Assembly (NCBI RefSeq): GCF_018263855.1
Contig: NZ_CP073318.1
Location: forward strand, 4,154,001 to 4,218,000
Direction: 5' to 3'
Length of the DNA: 64,000 bases
Origin: Kutzneria sp. CA-103260
Lineage (GTDB): Bacteria > Actinomycetota > Actinomycetes > Mycobacteriales > Pseudonocardiaceae
Shown: piece after piece, positions 34,333 through 41,696 of the stretch
Layout: the number at the start of each line of letters is the position of its first letter
How positions within the stretch are numbered: position 1 is the stretch's first letter
Notes under the pieces: model-generated
What the model saw: only the letters and a program-made list of their open reading frames with translations
The model's database searches: none
Told to the model about the DNA's origin: nothing
Translations under genes and position numbers: made by a program

Positions 34333-35118
34333 TCAGTGGCTGGGATGCGTGGTCGGCGAGCCCGGGGCGTGATTGGCGGACGGGCCGGGATGGCTGGTGG
34401 ACGGCGAGTTCGCGCCGTGCCCTTGGCCGCCGTGATCCACATCCGTGCTCGCCGGCGGAACGGCCGTGACCGTGACGCCGGCGTGTCCATGGCTGGCAAG
34501 CAGCTTGGCGCAGTAGGCGTCGACGTCGTCCTTGCCGCCGGCAGCGGTGATCAGCGCGCTGAACGGCGGGCTGTCCAGTGCTTTGCCGTGCTCCGAGCCC
34601 GCGCCGGCCGCGTAGGCCTGGCACAAGCCGGTCACGGACGGCGACGGGGACTCCGGGGACCTCGGCGAGGACGTGCCGTGATCGTCACTGTCGCCGACGC
34701 CGGGCGACTCGCTGGCTGAGGACGATTCCGCCGAGGTGGCGGGAGCGCTGGAGTGGGCGGGCGCGACCGTGGAGTTCCCACCCAGGGGGCTGCGCAGGTA
34801 ACCGGTCGCGGCGGCCGTCGCGATGCCGCCGACGGCCACGGCCACGGCGGCCACGGCGGCGGCGATCCTGGCCGTGAGCAGCTTGGCCAGCAAGGTCTTG
34901 ACCATCGACGGTCGCTGGGGCTGATGGGCGGTCCCGAGACGAGCGGCGCGGAACGCCGCGACAGCGGCCTGCTCACCGGCGAGCTCGCCGTCACGGGCGG
35001 GGGCGGCCGCGGCGGCGAGCAGGTCGGTCAGCGGATCTCCACCGGCGACCGGTGCACCGCCCAGCATCTGCTCGCAGGTGCGCCGGTCGAGACGGCGGCG
35101 ACGGTGGTGCGTGCTCAT
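34333..35118 (-). CDS. Membrane partner of an ECF sigma factor, anti-sigma-like
   Basis: 261 residues from ATG 35118. The N-terminus is a charged cytosolic region (about 1-70, HHRRRRLDRRTCEQMLGG), then one membrane helix (about 82-100, IAAAVAAVAVAVGGIATAAA) and a low-complexity Ser/Pro/Thr-rich outer part. The start overlaps the sigma-factor stop by four bases, the classic layout of a sigma and its anti-sigma gene. I do not see a clear ZAS motif, so binding to the sigma is inferred from position. Strong ribosome site (GAAGGAGG) before the ATG. A decayed inverted copy of its start lies at 36044. Confidence 0.75.
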   Translation of the reverse strand: MSTHHRRRRLDRRTCEQMLGGAPVAGGDPLTDLLAAAAAPARDGELAGEQAAVAAFRAARLGTAHQPQRPSMVKTLLAKLLTARIAAAVAAVAVAVGGIATAAATGYLRSPLGGNSTVAPAHSSAPATSAESSSASESPGVGDSDDHGTSSPRSPESPSPSVTGLCQAYAAGAGSEHGKALDSPPFSALITAAGGKDDVDAYCAKLLASHGHAGVTVTAVPPASTDVDHGGQGHGANSPSTSHPGPSANHAPGSPTTHPSH

Positions 35119-35738
35119 CTCACCTCCTTCAGCGTCGGCGTGGCCATTTGTGTCACACCATTCGCTGACCTGCGGTTTTTCGCCGCCGGCGGGGGCGTTC
35201 GCGATTCGGCGTCGAGGAGATCGGCGAGCTTGCGCAGTCCTCGGTGGGCCGCGGTGCGCACGGCTCCGGCGCGCTTGCCGAGCACCCGGGCCGCCGCAGT
35301 GGCGTCCAGCCCCATGACCGCCCGCAGCAGGACCGCTTCGGCCTGGTCGCGGGGCAGCTTCGCGACCAACGCCAGCGCCGCGTCGGTGCCGATCGCGTCC
35401 ACTGCGGACTCGGCGGTGTCCTCGCGAGCGGGCACCTCGGCCAACTGCTCGTCCTGCGCCGAGCTGGCTGGACGCCTGCGCTGGTGGCGTAGGTGGTCCA
35501 TGGCTCGATTCCGGGCGATGGTCGCCGCCCAGCCGCGAAATCCGTCCAGGTCGCCCCGGAAGGTCGCCAAGTCCCGGGCGATCTGCAGCCACGCCTCCGA
35601 CGCCACGTCCTCGGCGTCGTCACCGACCAGAACCCGCAGGTAGCGCAGCACCCCTGGCTGAACAGCGCGGTACAGCACCCGAAAACCGTCCTCGTCACCG
35701 TCCTGCGCGGCCCGCAACGCAGTCGAGGGGTCTGCCAT
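35115..35738 (-). CDS. ECF-type RNA polymerase sigma factor
   Basis: 207 residues from ATG 35738, with GGTGGAGG before it. Region 2 (about 12-80) contains FRVLYRAVQPGVLRYLRVLV and EDVASEAWLQIARDL, with a polymerase-core contact and -10 recognition pattern; region 4 (about 120-180) has LPRDQAEAVLLRAVMGLDATAAARVLGKRAGAVRTAAHRGL, the -35-binding helix-turn-helix. The last residues end in the LKEVR motif also found in the decayed copy at 36047. Probably released by the downstream membrane protein in response to an envelope signal. Confidence 0.9.
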   Translation of the reverse strand: MADPSTALRAAQDGDEDGFRVLYRAVQPGVLRYLRVLVGDDAEDVASEAWLQIARDLATFRGDLDGFRGWAATIARNRAMDHLRHQRRRPASSAQDEQLAEVPAREDTAESAVDAIGTDAALALVAKLPRDQAEAVLLRAVMGLDATAAARVLGKRAGAVRTAAHRGLRKLADLLDAESRTPPPAAKNRRSANGVTQMATPTLKEVR

Positions 35739-35899
35739 CGACCTCCACCGCACCGGAGGTTCGTCCGGCATGTCCTGCCCGAAGTCTTCGGGACGGACCG
35801 ACACCAGTGCCCTCACCACCTTCACCAAGCCGCCCCACGACCGCGACATCATGCGTGCGGGGTGTGTGTCGCGCAAGCGCCCTGGCGCATTACGCATCG

Positions 35900-36180
35900 T
35901 CTACGCGAGCTCGCCGAGCACCTCACGCCAGCCAACGCGCAGAACGTGGCCGGATCGGCGGACACCACCGCGATATCGGCGCAAAGCCGCAGGTCGGAGG
36001 GTGGTGTGACACAAACGAGGATGTCGACGCTGAAGGAGGTGAGATGAGCAGCGGTCGCGGCGTGTCAGGCCGCTCGTCTCGGCCCCGGCCCCGCACTCAC
36101 GGAGACGCTCAATGATCAAGACCGGCCTGGCAGAACTGGTCACGGCCAGGATCGCCGCTGCCGCGACCGGCTGCGCGTCC
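35900..36180 (+). pseudogene. Inverted, decayed copy of the sigma/anti-sigma junction
   Basis: The plus-strand sequence from about 35900 matches the complementary strand of 35115-35260: LRELAEHL echoes the sigma's LRKLADLL, CCGCAGGTC..GTGGTGTGACACAAA recurs almost exactly, and ACGCTGAAGGAGGTGAGATGAGCA is identical around the ATGA junction (36044-36047). A second block at 36112, ATGATCAAGACC..CACGGCCAGGATCGCC, matches the anti-sigma at 34905. The spacing between the two ATGs is 68 bp here and 213 bp in the intact gene, a net loss of 145 bp that breaks the frame. It is a remnant of a second sigma/anti-sigma pair or of an inverted duplication. No gene is seen from 36181 to 36451. Confidence 0.75.
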
Positions 36181-36451
36181 CCGTCCTCCGCTCCACCGAG
36201 TCCTCCCCTCCCACCGGCCGGCGGCGGCCTACTTCCCCTAGACACCCCAGGGGTCGCCGCCACAGGACGGGCGGCGGTCTGTCCCCCAGCATTCCGCCGC
36301 TCGTCCGCCCCTCCACGAAACACCCACGTTCACAATGATTATCTTGCGCCGAAAGGGAATCGGTCCAGTGGTGACATCCGTCCACTCCGGATGCACGATG
36401 CGCGAACACGCCGGGCACTGACACCCGGTCCCTGCCACAGTGGAGGTCGCT

Positions 36452-37642
36452 TTGCGTAATCTCCTCGCCCTGTTGGCCAGCCTGACACTGGCCATGTCAC
36501 TGACCGCGACCGCCGTTGGCGGCATCCATTCCGCGCACCGCGTCTGCGACCGTCCGACCGCGGGCCAGGCGGCTTGCGAGGCATGGCTCAACGACGCTGT
36601 CACATCGATGTCAGCGACTCCGGCGGCCACGCCGTCCGGCTACGGACCGTCCGACCTGAGATCGGCCTACAACCTCACCACGTCGACCAGCGCGGGCGCC
36701 GGCCAGACGATCGCGATCGTCGACGCCTACGACGATCCGACCGCGTTCGCCGACGTCAATGTCTACCGGGCGCAGTACGGCATCCCGGCGCTGGCCTCGT
36801 GCACCCCGTCGACGATCAGGTCCAGCACCACCGCGTGCTTCGCGAAGTCCGACCAGAGCGGAGGCGTACGCTACCCCCGCGCCAACGGCGGCTGGGCCCA
36901 GGAGGTCTCGCTCGACCTGGACATGGCGTCGGCGATCTGTCCACAGTGCAATGTCCTGCTCGTCGAGGCCGGTAGCGCCTCGCTGGCCAACCTGGGCACG
37001 GCGGTGAACACGGCCGTCAAGCTCGGCGCGAACGCGGTCAGCAACAGCTACGGCGGCAGTGAGTCCGCTTCGGAGGCCAGGTCGGAGAGCACGTACTACA
37101 ACCACCCGGGGGTGGCGATCACGGCCAGTTCGGGTGACGGTGGCTACGGCGTCGAGTTCCCGGCGGCATCCCGGTACGTCACCGCCGTCGGCGGCACCTC
37201 CCTGAGCAAGGCCGGCAATTCCCGTGGCTGGAGCGAGACGGCGTGGAGCGGTGCCGGCAGCGGTTGCTCCGGCCACATCACCAAGCCCTCGTGGCAGACC
37301 GATTCAGGCTGCGCCAACCGCACCGTCGCCGACGTCAGCGCCGTGGCCGACCCCAACACCGGTGTCGCGGTCTACGACAGCACGTCCTACCAGGGACGCA
37401 AGGGCTGGCTGGTGTTCGGCGGCACCAGCGTCGCCTCGCCGATCATCGGGTCGATCTACGCACTGGCCGGCAACGCGTCATCGCTGACCTACGCGTCGTC
37501 GATCTACAACCACACCGGCGCGCTGTACGACGTCGTCGGCGGCAGCAACGGAAGCTGCGGCGGCACGTATCTCTGCGCGGCTGTCAGCGGTTACGACGGT
37601 CCCACCGGCCTCGGCACGCCCAACGGCACCGGGGCTTTCTGA
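36452..37642 (+). CDS. Secreted S53 (sedolisin-family) serine peptidase without the usual prodomain
   Basis: 396 residues from TTG 36452 (GTGGAGG before it). Signal peptide about 1-25, then only about 40 residues before the catalytic domain, whereas most S53 enzymes carry a prodomain of roughly 180. The catalytic Glu/Asp pair is in QEVSLDLD (Glu151, Asp155), the nucleophile is Ser326 in FGGTSVASP, and the C-terminal calcium loop GYDGPTGLGTPNG is complete. S53 peptidases act at acidic pH outside the cell. Six or more Cys suggest disulfides. Followed by a strong terminator. Confidence 0.88.
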   Translation: MRNLLALLASLTLAMSLTATAVGGIHSAHRVCDRPTAGQAACEAWLNDAVTSMSATPAATPSGYGPSDLRSAYNLTTSTSAGAGQTIAIVDAYDDPTAFADVNVYRAQYGIPALASCTPSTIRSSTTACFAKSDQSGGVRYPRANGGWAQEVSLDLDMASAICPQCNVLLVEAGSASLANLGTAVNTAVKLGANAVSNSYGGSESASEARSESTYYNHPGVAITASSGDGGYGVEFPAASRYVTAVGGTSLSKAGNSRGWSETAWSGAGSGCSGHITKPSWQTDSGCANRTVADVSAVADPNTGVAVYDSTSYQGRKGWLVFGGTSVASPIIGSIYALAGNASSLTYASSIYNHTGALYDVVGGSNGSCGGTYLCAAVSGYDGPTGLGTPNGTGAF

Positions 37643-37648
37643 ATGATG

Positions 37649-37692
37649 CGGTGCGGGGCCGGTCGCTCTCCCAACGGACCGGCCCCGCACCG
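37649..37692 (+). terminator. Strong hairpin terminator after the S53 peptidase
   Basis: CGGTGCGGGGCCGGTC pairs perfectly with its complement over 16 bp around a 12-nt loop, beginning six bases after the stop codon. Confidence 0.85.
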
Positions 37693-37752
37693 TCCGGGGC
37701 GACCGAATGACCTTGTGCCTTGCAGTGGGCTGCTCCCAACGGAAGTCAGACG

Positions 37753-38199
37753 ATGCCTGTCGCCAGTGATTTCTCCGAAAGACCGGTGTTCGTCGACCCC
37801 AGCGGACGTCGTCGCCGGTTCCTCCGGCGTCTCGCGATCGCCGTCTGCGCCCTGTTCGCCGCCTACGTGGTGCTGCTGTGCGCCGCGCTGTCCGGTGCGC
37901 CGATCCCTCCGTCGGCGCTGCTGCCGCTGCCGGGCGCGCCGACCAGTGTCGAGCCGACCGCGATCGACCAGCAACCCGAGCAGTCGGGTGTTCCCACCTT
38001 GGCAACAACTTCCGCCAGCCACGTCGGCCGCACCAGCCACACCGCGGCCACGACGGCAACGGTCGCGCAGCCGACGCTGACCTCTCAGCTGTCCGCCGGA
38101 CCGACTGTCACGACCACCACCGGCAACCGCAACTCCCACGCTCCGTCAACGCCACCCGGCCGGGTCAGGCGGACCGACACCACAACGCCGAGCCCGTAG
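37753..38199 (+). CDS. Small single-pass membrane protein, unknown function
   Basis: 148 residues from ATG 37753. A short cytosolic segment rich in Arg (PSGRRRRFLRRL) precedes one membrane helix (about 26-47, AIAVCALFAAYVVLLCAALSG) and a Ser/Thr/Pro-rich outer tail of about 95 residues without Cys. No family recognised. It ends 13 bp before the deacetylase-glycosyltransferase gene and may be an accessory subunit of that synthase. Internal repeats of Thr-rich stretches make the tail look like a linker. Confidence 0.6.
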   Translation: MPVASDFSERPVFVDPSGRRRRFLRRLAIAVCALFAAYVVLLCAALSGAPIPPSALLPLPGAPTSVEPTAIDQQPEQSGVPTLATTSASHVGRTSHTAATTATVAQPTLTSQLSAGPTVTTTTGNRNSHAPSTPPGRVRRTDTTTPSP

Positions 38200-38212
38200 C
38201 GAGGACCCAGAG

Positions 38213-40357
38213 TTGGCGACGCATCACCGCACCCCGCCGCCGAGAGCGCACTGGCTGCTGCTGGGCACGCTGCTCGTACTGACCGTCGCACTTCTCACGT
38301 TGCACGGCCTGGTGCTGGGTGAATTCCACGCGGACGAGTCGACTCCCCAGGGACCGACGGACACTGTTCCCGCGGCCGTGCGCACCGGCGGGGCCGTGAT
38401 CGACGCCCGAACACCGACGCCGGCCACGCTGGGCCCCAAGGACCACATGCTCGCGCTCACCTTCGACGACGGGCCGGACCCCACCTGGACACCCAAGGTG
38501 CTGTCCATTTTGGACCATTACGGCGTGCACGCGACGTTCTTCGTCACCGGCGCGCACGCGGCCCAGCACCCGGATCTGGTGCGCGAGATCCTGGCGCACG
38601 GCAACGAGATCGGCAACCACACCGGTACCCACGTCGACCTGCGCGACGTCGATGCCACCAGGACGGACCTGGAGTTGCACGCGACGGACCTCGCGCTGGC
38701 TGGGGCCGCCGGCATCGCCACATCGCTGGTCCGGCCGCCCTACTCGGCGACCCCGGACTCGATCGACGACCTCGCCTGGCAGTCGTTGCGGCGGATCGGC
38801 GCGGACGGCCGGCTGACCGTTCTGTCCGATCTGGACTCCGAGGACTGGCGGCTGCCGGGCGTTGGCAAGATCATCGCCAACTCGACGCCGCACGACAACC
38901 ACGGCGCGGTGGTGCTGATGCACGACGCGGGCGGCGACCGCTCGCAGACAGTCGCCGCGCTGAACAAGTTCATTCCCACCATGCTCGGTGCCGGGTGGCA
39001 GTTGGACACGGTCAGCAGGACGTCGGGCATCACCGGCGTCAACGCGCCGGCGCCGGCCGAGGCGAAAGTGGGCGGCTGGCTGCTGGTTGCCGCCGTGCAG
39101 ACCAGCGACGTGCTCACTTCGCTGCTCGGCATCTTCCTCTTGGCGGCAAGCCTGCTGGCTGTGCTGCGGACGATCCTGGTGCTCGTCGCGACCTGGGTGC
39201 ATGTGCGGCGGACTCGCCGCCGGCCACGGTGGCGGCCCGGCGAGCCGGTGACGGTGATCGTGCCCGCCTACAACGAGAAGGAGGGCATCGAAGCCACTGT
39301 GCGCTCGGTGCTCGCGTCCGACCATCCGGTCTGGGTGATCGTGGTCGACGACGGCTCCACCGACGGCACCGCCGAACTGGTCGAGCGGTTGAACCTCCGG
39401 CGGGTTGTGCTGATCCGCCAGGCGAACGCCGGCAAGCCGGCCGCGCTCAACACCGGCCTCGCCGCAGCGCGCACCGATCTGGTGGTCATGGTGGACGGGG
39501 ACACCGTGCTCGAACCCGGCACCGTGCGGACGGCGGTGGCGCACTTCGCCGACCCGGACGTGGGAGCGGTGTCCGGCAACGCCAAAGTCGGCAACCGGGG
39601 CGGACTGCTCGGCAAGTGGCAGCACATCGAGTACGTGATCGGCTTCAACCTCGACCGGCGGATGTACGACGTGTTGGAGTGCATGCCGACGGTGCCGGGC
39701 GCCATCGGCGCGTTCCGTCGCGAGGCGGTGCTGGCGCTCGGTGGCATCCCCACCGACACGCTTGCCGAGGACACCGACCTCACGATGGCCCTGGAACGCG
39801 ATGGCTGGCGCGTGGTCTATGAGCAGCACGCGCGGGCCTGGACCGAGGCGCCAGCCACCCTCTCGCAGCTGTGGAAGCAGCGCTACCGCTGGTGCTACGG
39901 CACGTTGCAGGCGGTGTGGAAGCACCGAGGCGCGGTGTTCGAGCGCGGCGCGGCCGGCCGGCTGGGCCGGCGTGGCATCCCGTACCTGCTGCTCTTCCAG
40001 GTCGCGTTGCCGGTGCTCGGCCCCTTCGTGGATGTGGCCGCGATCTTCGGCACGCTCGTCGGCGACTGGCCCACCGCCCTGGCCTACTGGCTGGCCTTCA
40101 TGCTGATGCAGGTCGTCCCCGGTGTGATCGCGTTCCGGCTGGACGGCGAGCGGCTGGCGCCGCTGCTGGCGCTGCCGTTGCAGCAGTTCGTGTACCGGCA
40201 GTTGATGTACCTGGTGGTGGTGCAGTCGGTGATGACGGCGTTGGCCGGAGCCCGGCTGCCGTGGCACAAACTCGTTCGGACCGGGCTCTCGGTGCCCGCA
40301 GCCAGCCCCCCGGCCCCGGATCTCTCGGCCGGACGCCGCTCCGACCGGATGCGGTGA
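38213..40357 (+). CDS. Polysaccharide deacetylase-glycosyltransferase (GT2) fusion
   Basis: 714 residues, TTG start. One membrane helix (about 14-34), then a NodB-type deacetylase (about 75-265) with the metal Asp pair in TFDDGPD (83-89) and His136/His140 in NHTGTH; a second membrane helix near 300-325; then a GT2 transferase (about 340-560) with DDGSTDGT, the acceptor-binding DTDLT and the processive QRYRW motif; and three or four C-terminal membrane helices. The GT2 part should polymerise an N-acetylhexosamine such as GlcNAc, and the outer deacetylase should remove acetyl groups. Fusions of this type are known in actinomycetes; the polymer here is inferred. The chitosanase at 33347 would cut a deacetylated product. 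Confidence 0.92.
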   Translation: MATHHRTPPPRAHWLLLGTLLVLTVALLTLHGLVLGEFHADESTPQGPTDTVPAAVRTGGAVIDARTPTPATLGPKDHMLALTFDDGPDPTWTPKVLSILDHYGVHATFFVTGAHAAQHPDLVREILAHGNEIGNHTGTHVDLRDVDATRTDLELHATDLALAGAAGIATSLVRPPYSATPDSIDDLAWQSLRRIGADGRLTVLSDLDSEDWRLPGVGKIIANSTPHDNHGAVVLMHDAGGDRSQTVAALNKFIPTMLGAGWQLDTVSRTSGITGVNAPAPAEAKVGGWLLVAAVQTSDVLTSLLGIFLLAASLLAVLRTILVLVATWVHVRRTRRRPRWRPGEPVTVIVPAYNEKEGIEATVRSVLASDHPVWVIVVDDGSTDGTAELVERLNLRRVVLIRQANAGKPAALNTGLAAARTDLVVMVDGDTVLEPGTVRTAVAHFADPDVGAVSGNAKVGNRGGLLGKWQHIEYVIGFNLDRRMYDVLECMPTVPGAIGAFRREAVLALGGIPTDTLAEDTDLTMALERDGWRVVYEQHARAWTEAPATLSQLWKQRYRWCYGTLQAVWKHRGAVFERGAAGRLGRRGIPYLLLFQVALPVLGPFVDVAAIFGTLVGDWPTALAYWLAFMLMQVVPGVIAFRLDGERLAPLLALPLQQFVYRQLMYLVVVQSVMTALAGARLPWHKLVRTGLSVPAASPPAPDLSAGRRSDRMR

Positions 40358-40363
40358 GCCGAA

Positions 40364-40386
40364 GTCAAGTGAGCCACTCACATGTG
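40364..40386. repeat. Third copy of the dispersed repeat, inverted
   Basis: GTCAAGTGAGCCACTCACATGTG is the reverse complement of the 23-bp element at 34194 apart from a two-base insertion near the end. It sits seven bases after the deacetylase-glycosyltransferase stop, between convergent genes. Confidence 0.75.
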
Positions 40387-40397
40387 CGCCCCGGTCC

Positions 40398-41687
40398 TCA
40401 CCCCACCAGGCCCGCGGCCGGGTCGGCGGTGATCTGGTCGGTGTCGGTGTCGTAGTCGAACAGCTCCCCGTACCGACCCCAGTCGATGGCGATGTCCAGC
40501 TGCTGCTGGGCATCGGCGGTCGAGAAGCCCCGGCGCAGCAGGTCGAGGAAGAAGCTGGCCCGGAGGGCGCCGTCGGCGCTGGACGCCAGGGCGCGGCACA
40601 CGGTCCGCACCAGCGGGGCCCGGTCACGGGCCTGCTCGGCGAACAGCTGCTTGCTGCGCTGGATGTCGGCGGTGGTGAAGTCCTTGCCCACACTGGTCAA
40701 TGTGAGATCGCCGCCCTCGACCTCGACGAAGCCGAGCATGGTGGCGGCATCCACCAGCGGCAGCAGGTCGTCGATCTCGAAGTTCAGGTCGGCGGCGATG
40801 TCCGGCAGGTCGACCCGGCCGCCCTGGGCGTGCACGATCTCCACCAGTCCGGCCAGTCCGCCGACGGAGACCGCCGGCAGCGGACGGGTGGTCGGCGTGG
40901 CCTCGGGCTCGTGCCGGTCCGGCTCACGGCCGGTGAGCAGGTCGTAGAGCCGGTCCACCAAAGCCTCGAACGTCGGCGACTTGCGGTCGCGCGGCCGCTC
41001 CAGGTCGACGGTGACCTCGGCCCGGATGTGGCCGGGGTTGGCCCCGAGCACGATCACCCGGTCGGCCAGCAGCACCGCCTCCTCGATGTTGTGGGTCACG
41101 ATGCACACCGCCTTGGTCGGGAACTTCTGCCCGGCCCACAAGGACATCAGCTCGGTGCGCAGGTTCTCGGCGGTGAGCACGTCCAGCGCGGAGAACGGCT
41201 CGTCCATCAGCAGCACGTCCGGTTCCAGCACCAGCGCCCGGGCGAAGCCGACCCGCTGGCGCATGCCGCCGGACAACTCCTTGGGGTAGGCCGATTCGAA
41301 ACCGTCCAGGCCGATCAGGTCGATGGCCGCCAGCGCCCGCTCCCGCCGCTGCGCGACCGGAACCCCCTGCGCGGCCAGACCGAGCTCGACGTTGTCCTGC
41401 ACGGTCAGCCACGGCATCAGCGCGAACGACTGGAACACCATTGCCGTGCCCGGGTTCGCGCCGTTGAGCTCTTCGCCGAGGTAGCGCACCGCGCCGCCGG
41501 TGGGCGGGATCAGGCCGGCGATGGTGCGCAGCAGCGTGGACTTGCCGGAGCCGGAACGGCCCAGCAGCGCCACGATCTCGCCGGCCCGCAGTTCGAGGGT
41601 GATCTCGTCGAGCACCCGGAGCTCGTCGCCGGCCGCGCCGGTGAAGCTCTTGCTGACCTTGTCCACGGTGATCAGTGTGTTCTGCAC
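40398..41687 (-). CDS. ABC transporter ATPase (nitrate/taurine-type) with C-terminal AAA-associated domain
   Basis: 429 residues. Residues 1-245 are the nucleotide-binding domain: Walker A GRSGSGKST (43-51), Q-loop MVFQSFALMPWL, signature LSGGMRQR and Walker B LLMDEPFSALD. Residues about 290-429 form the AAA-associated C-terminal domain found on some nitrate/sulfonate ATPases, probably a regulatory unit. The start lies nine bases after the permease stop. No substrate-binding protein gene is nearby. Substrate: an anion such as nitrate, sulfonate or bicarbonate by family; the link to the P-ATPase upstream is unexplained. Confidence 0.9.
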   Translation of the reverse strand: MQNTLITVDKVSKSFTGAAGDELRVLDEITLELRAGEIVALLGRSGSGKSTLLRTIAGLIPPTGGAVRYLGEELNGANPGTAMVFQSFALMPWLTVQDNVELGLAAQGVPVAQRRERALAAIDLIGLDGFESAYPKELSGGMRQRVGFARALVLEPDVLLMDEPFSALDVLTAENLRTELMSLWAGQKFPTKAVCIVTHNIEEAVLLADRVIVLGANPGHIRAEVTVDLERPRDRKSPTFEALVDRLYDLLTGREPDRHEPEATPTTRPLPAVSVGGLAGLVEIVHAQGGRVDLPDIAADLNFEIDDLLPLVDAATMLGFVEVEGGDLTLTSVGKDFTTADIQRSKQLFAEQARDRAPLVRTVCRALASSADGALRASFFLDLLRRGFSTADAQQQLDIAIDWGRYGELFDYDTDTDQITADPAAGLVG

Positions 41688-41696
41688 TGGATACTC

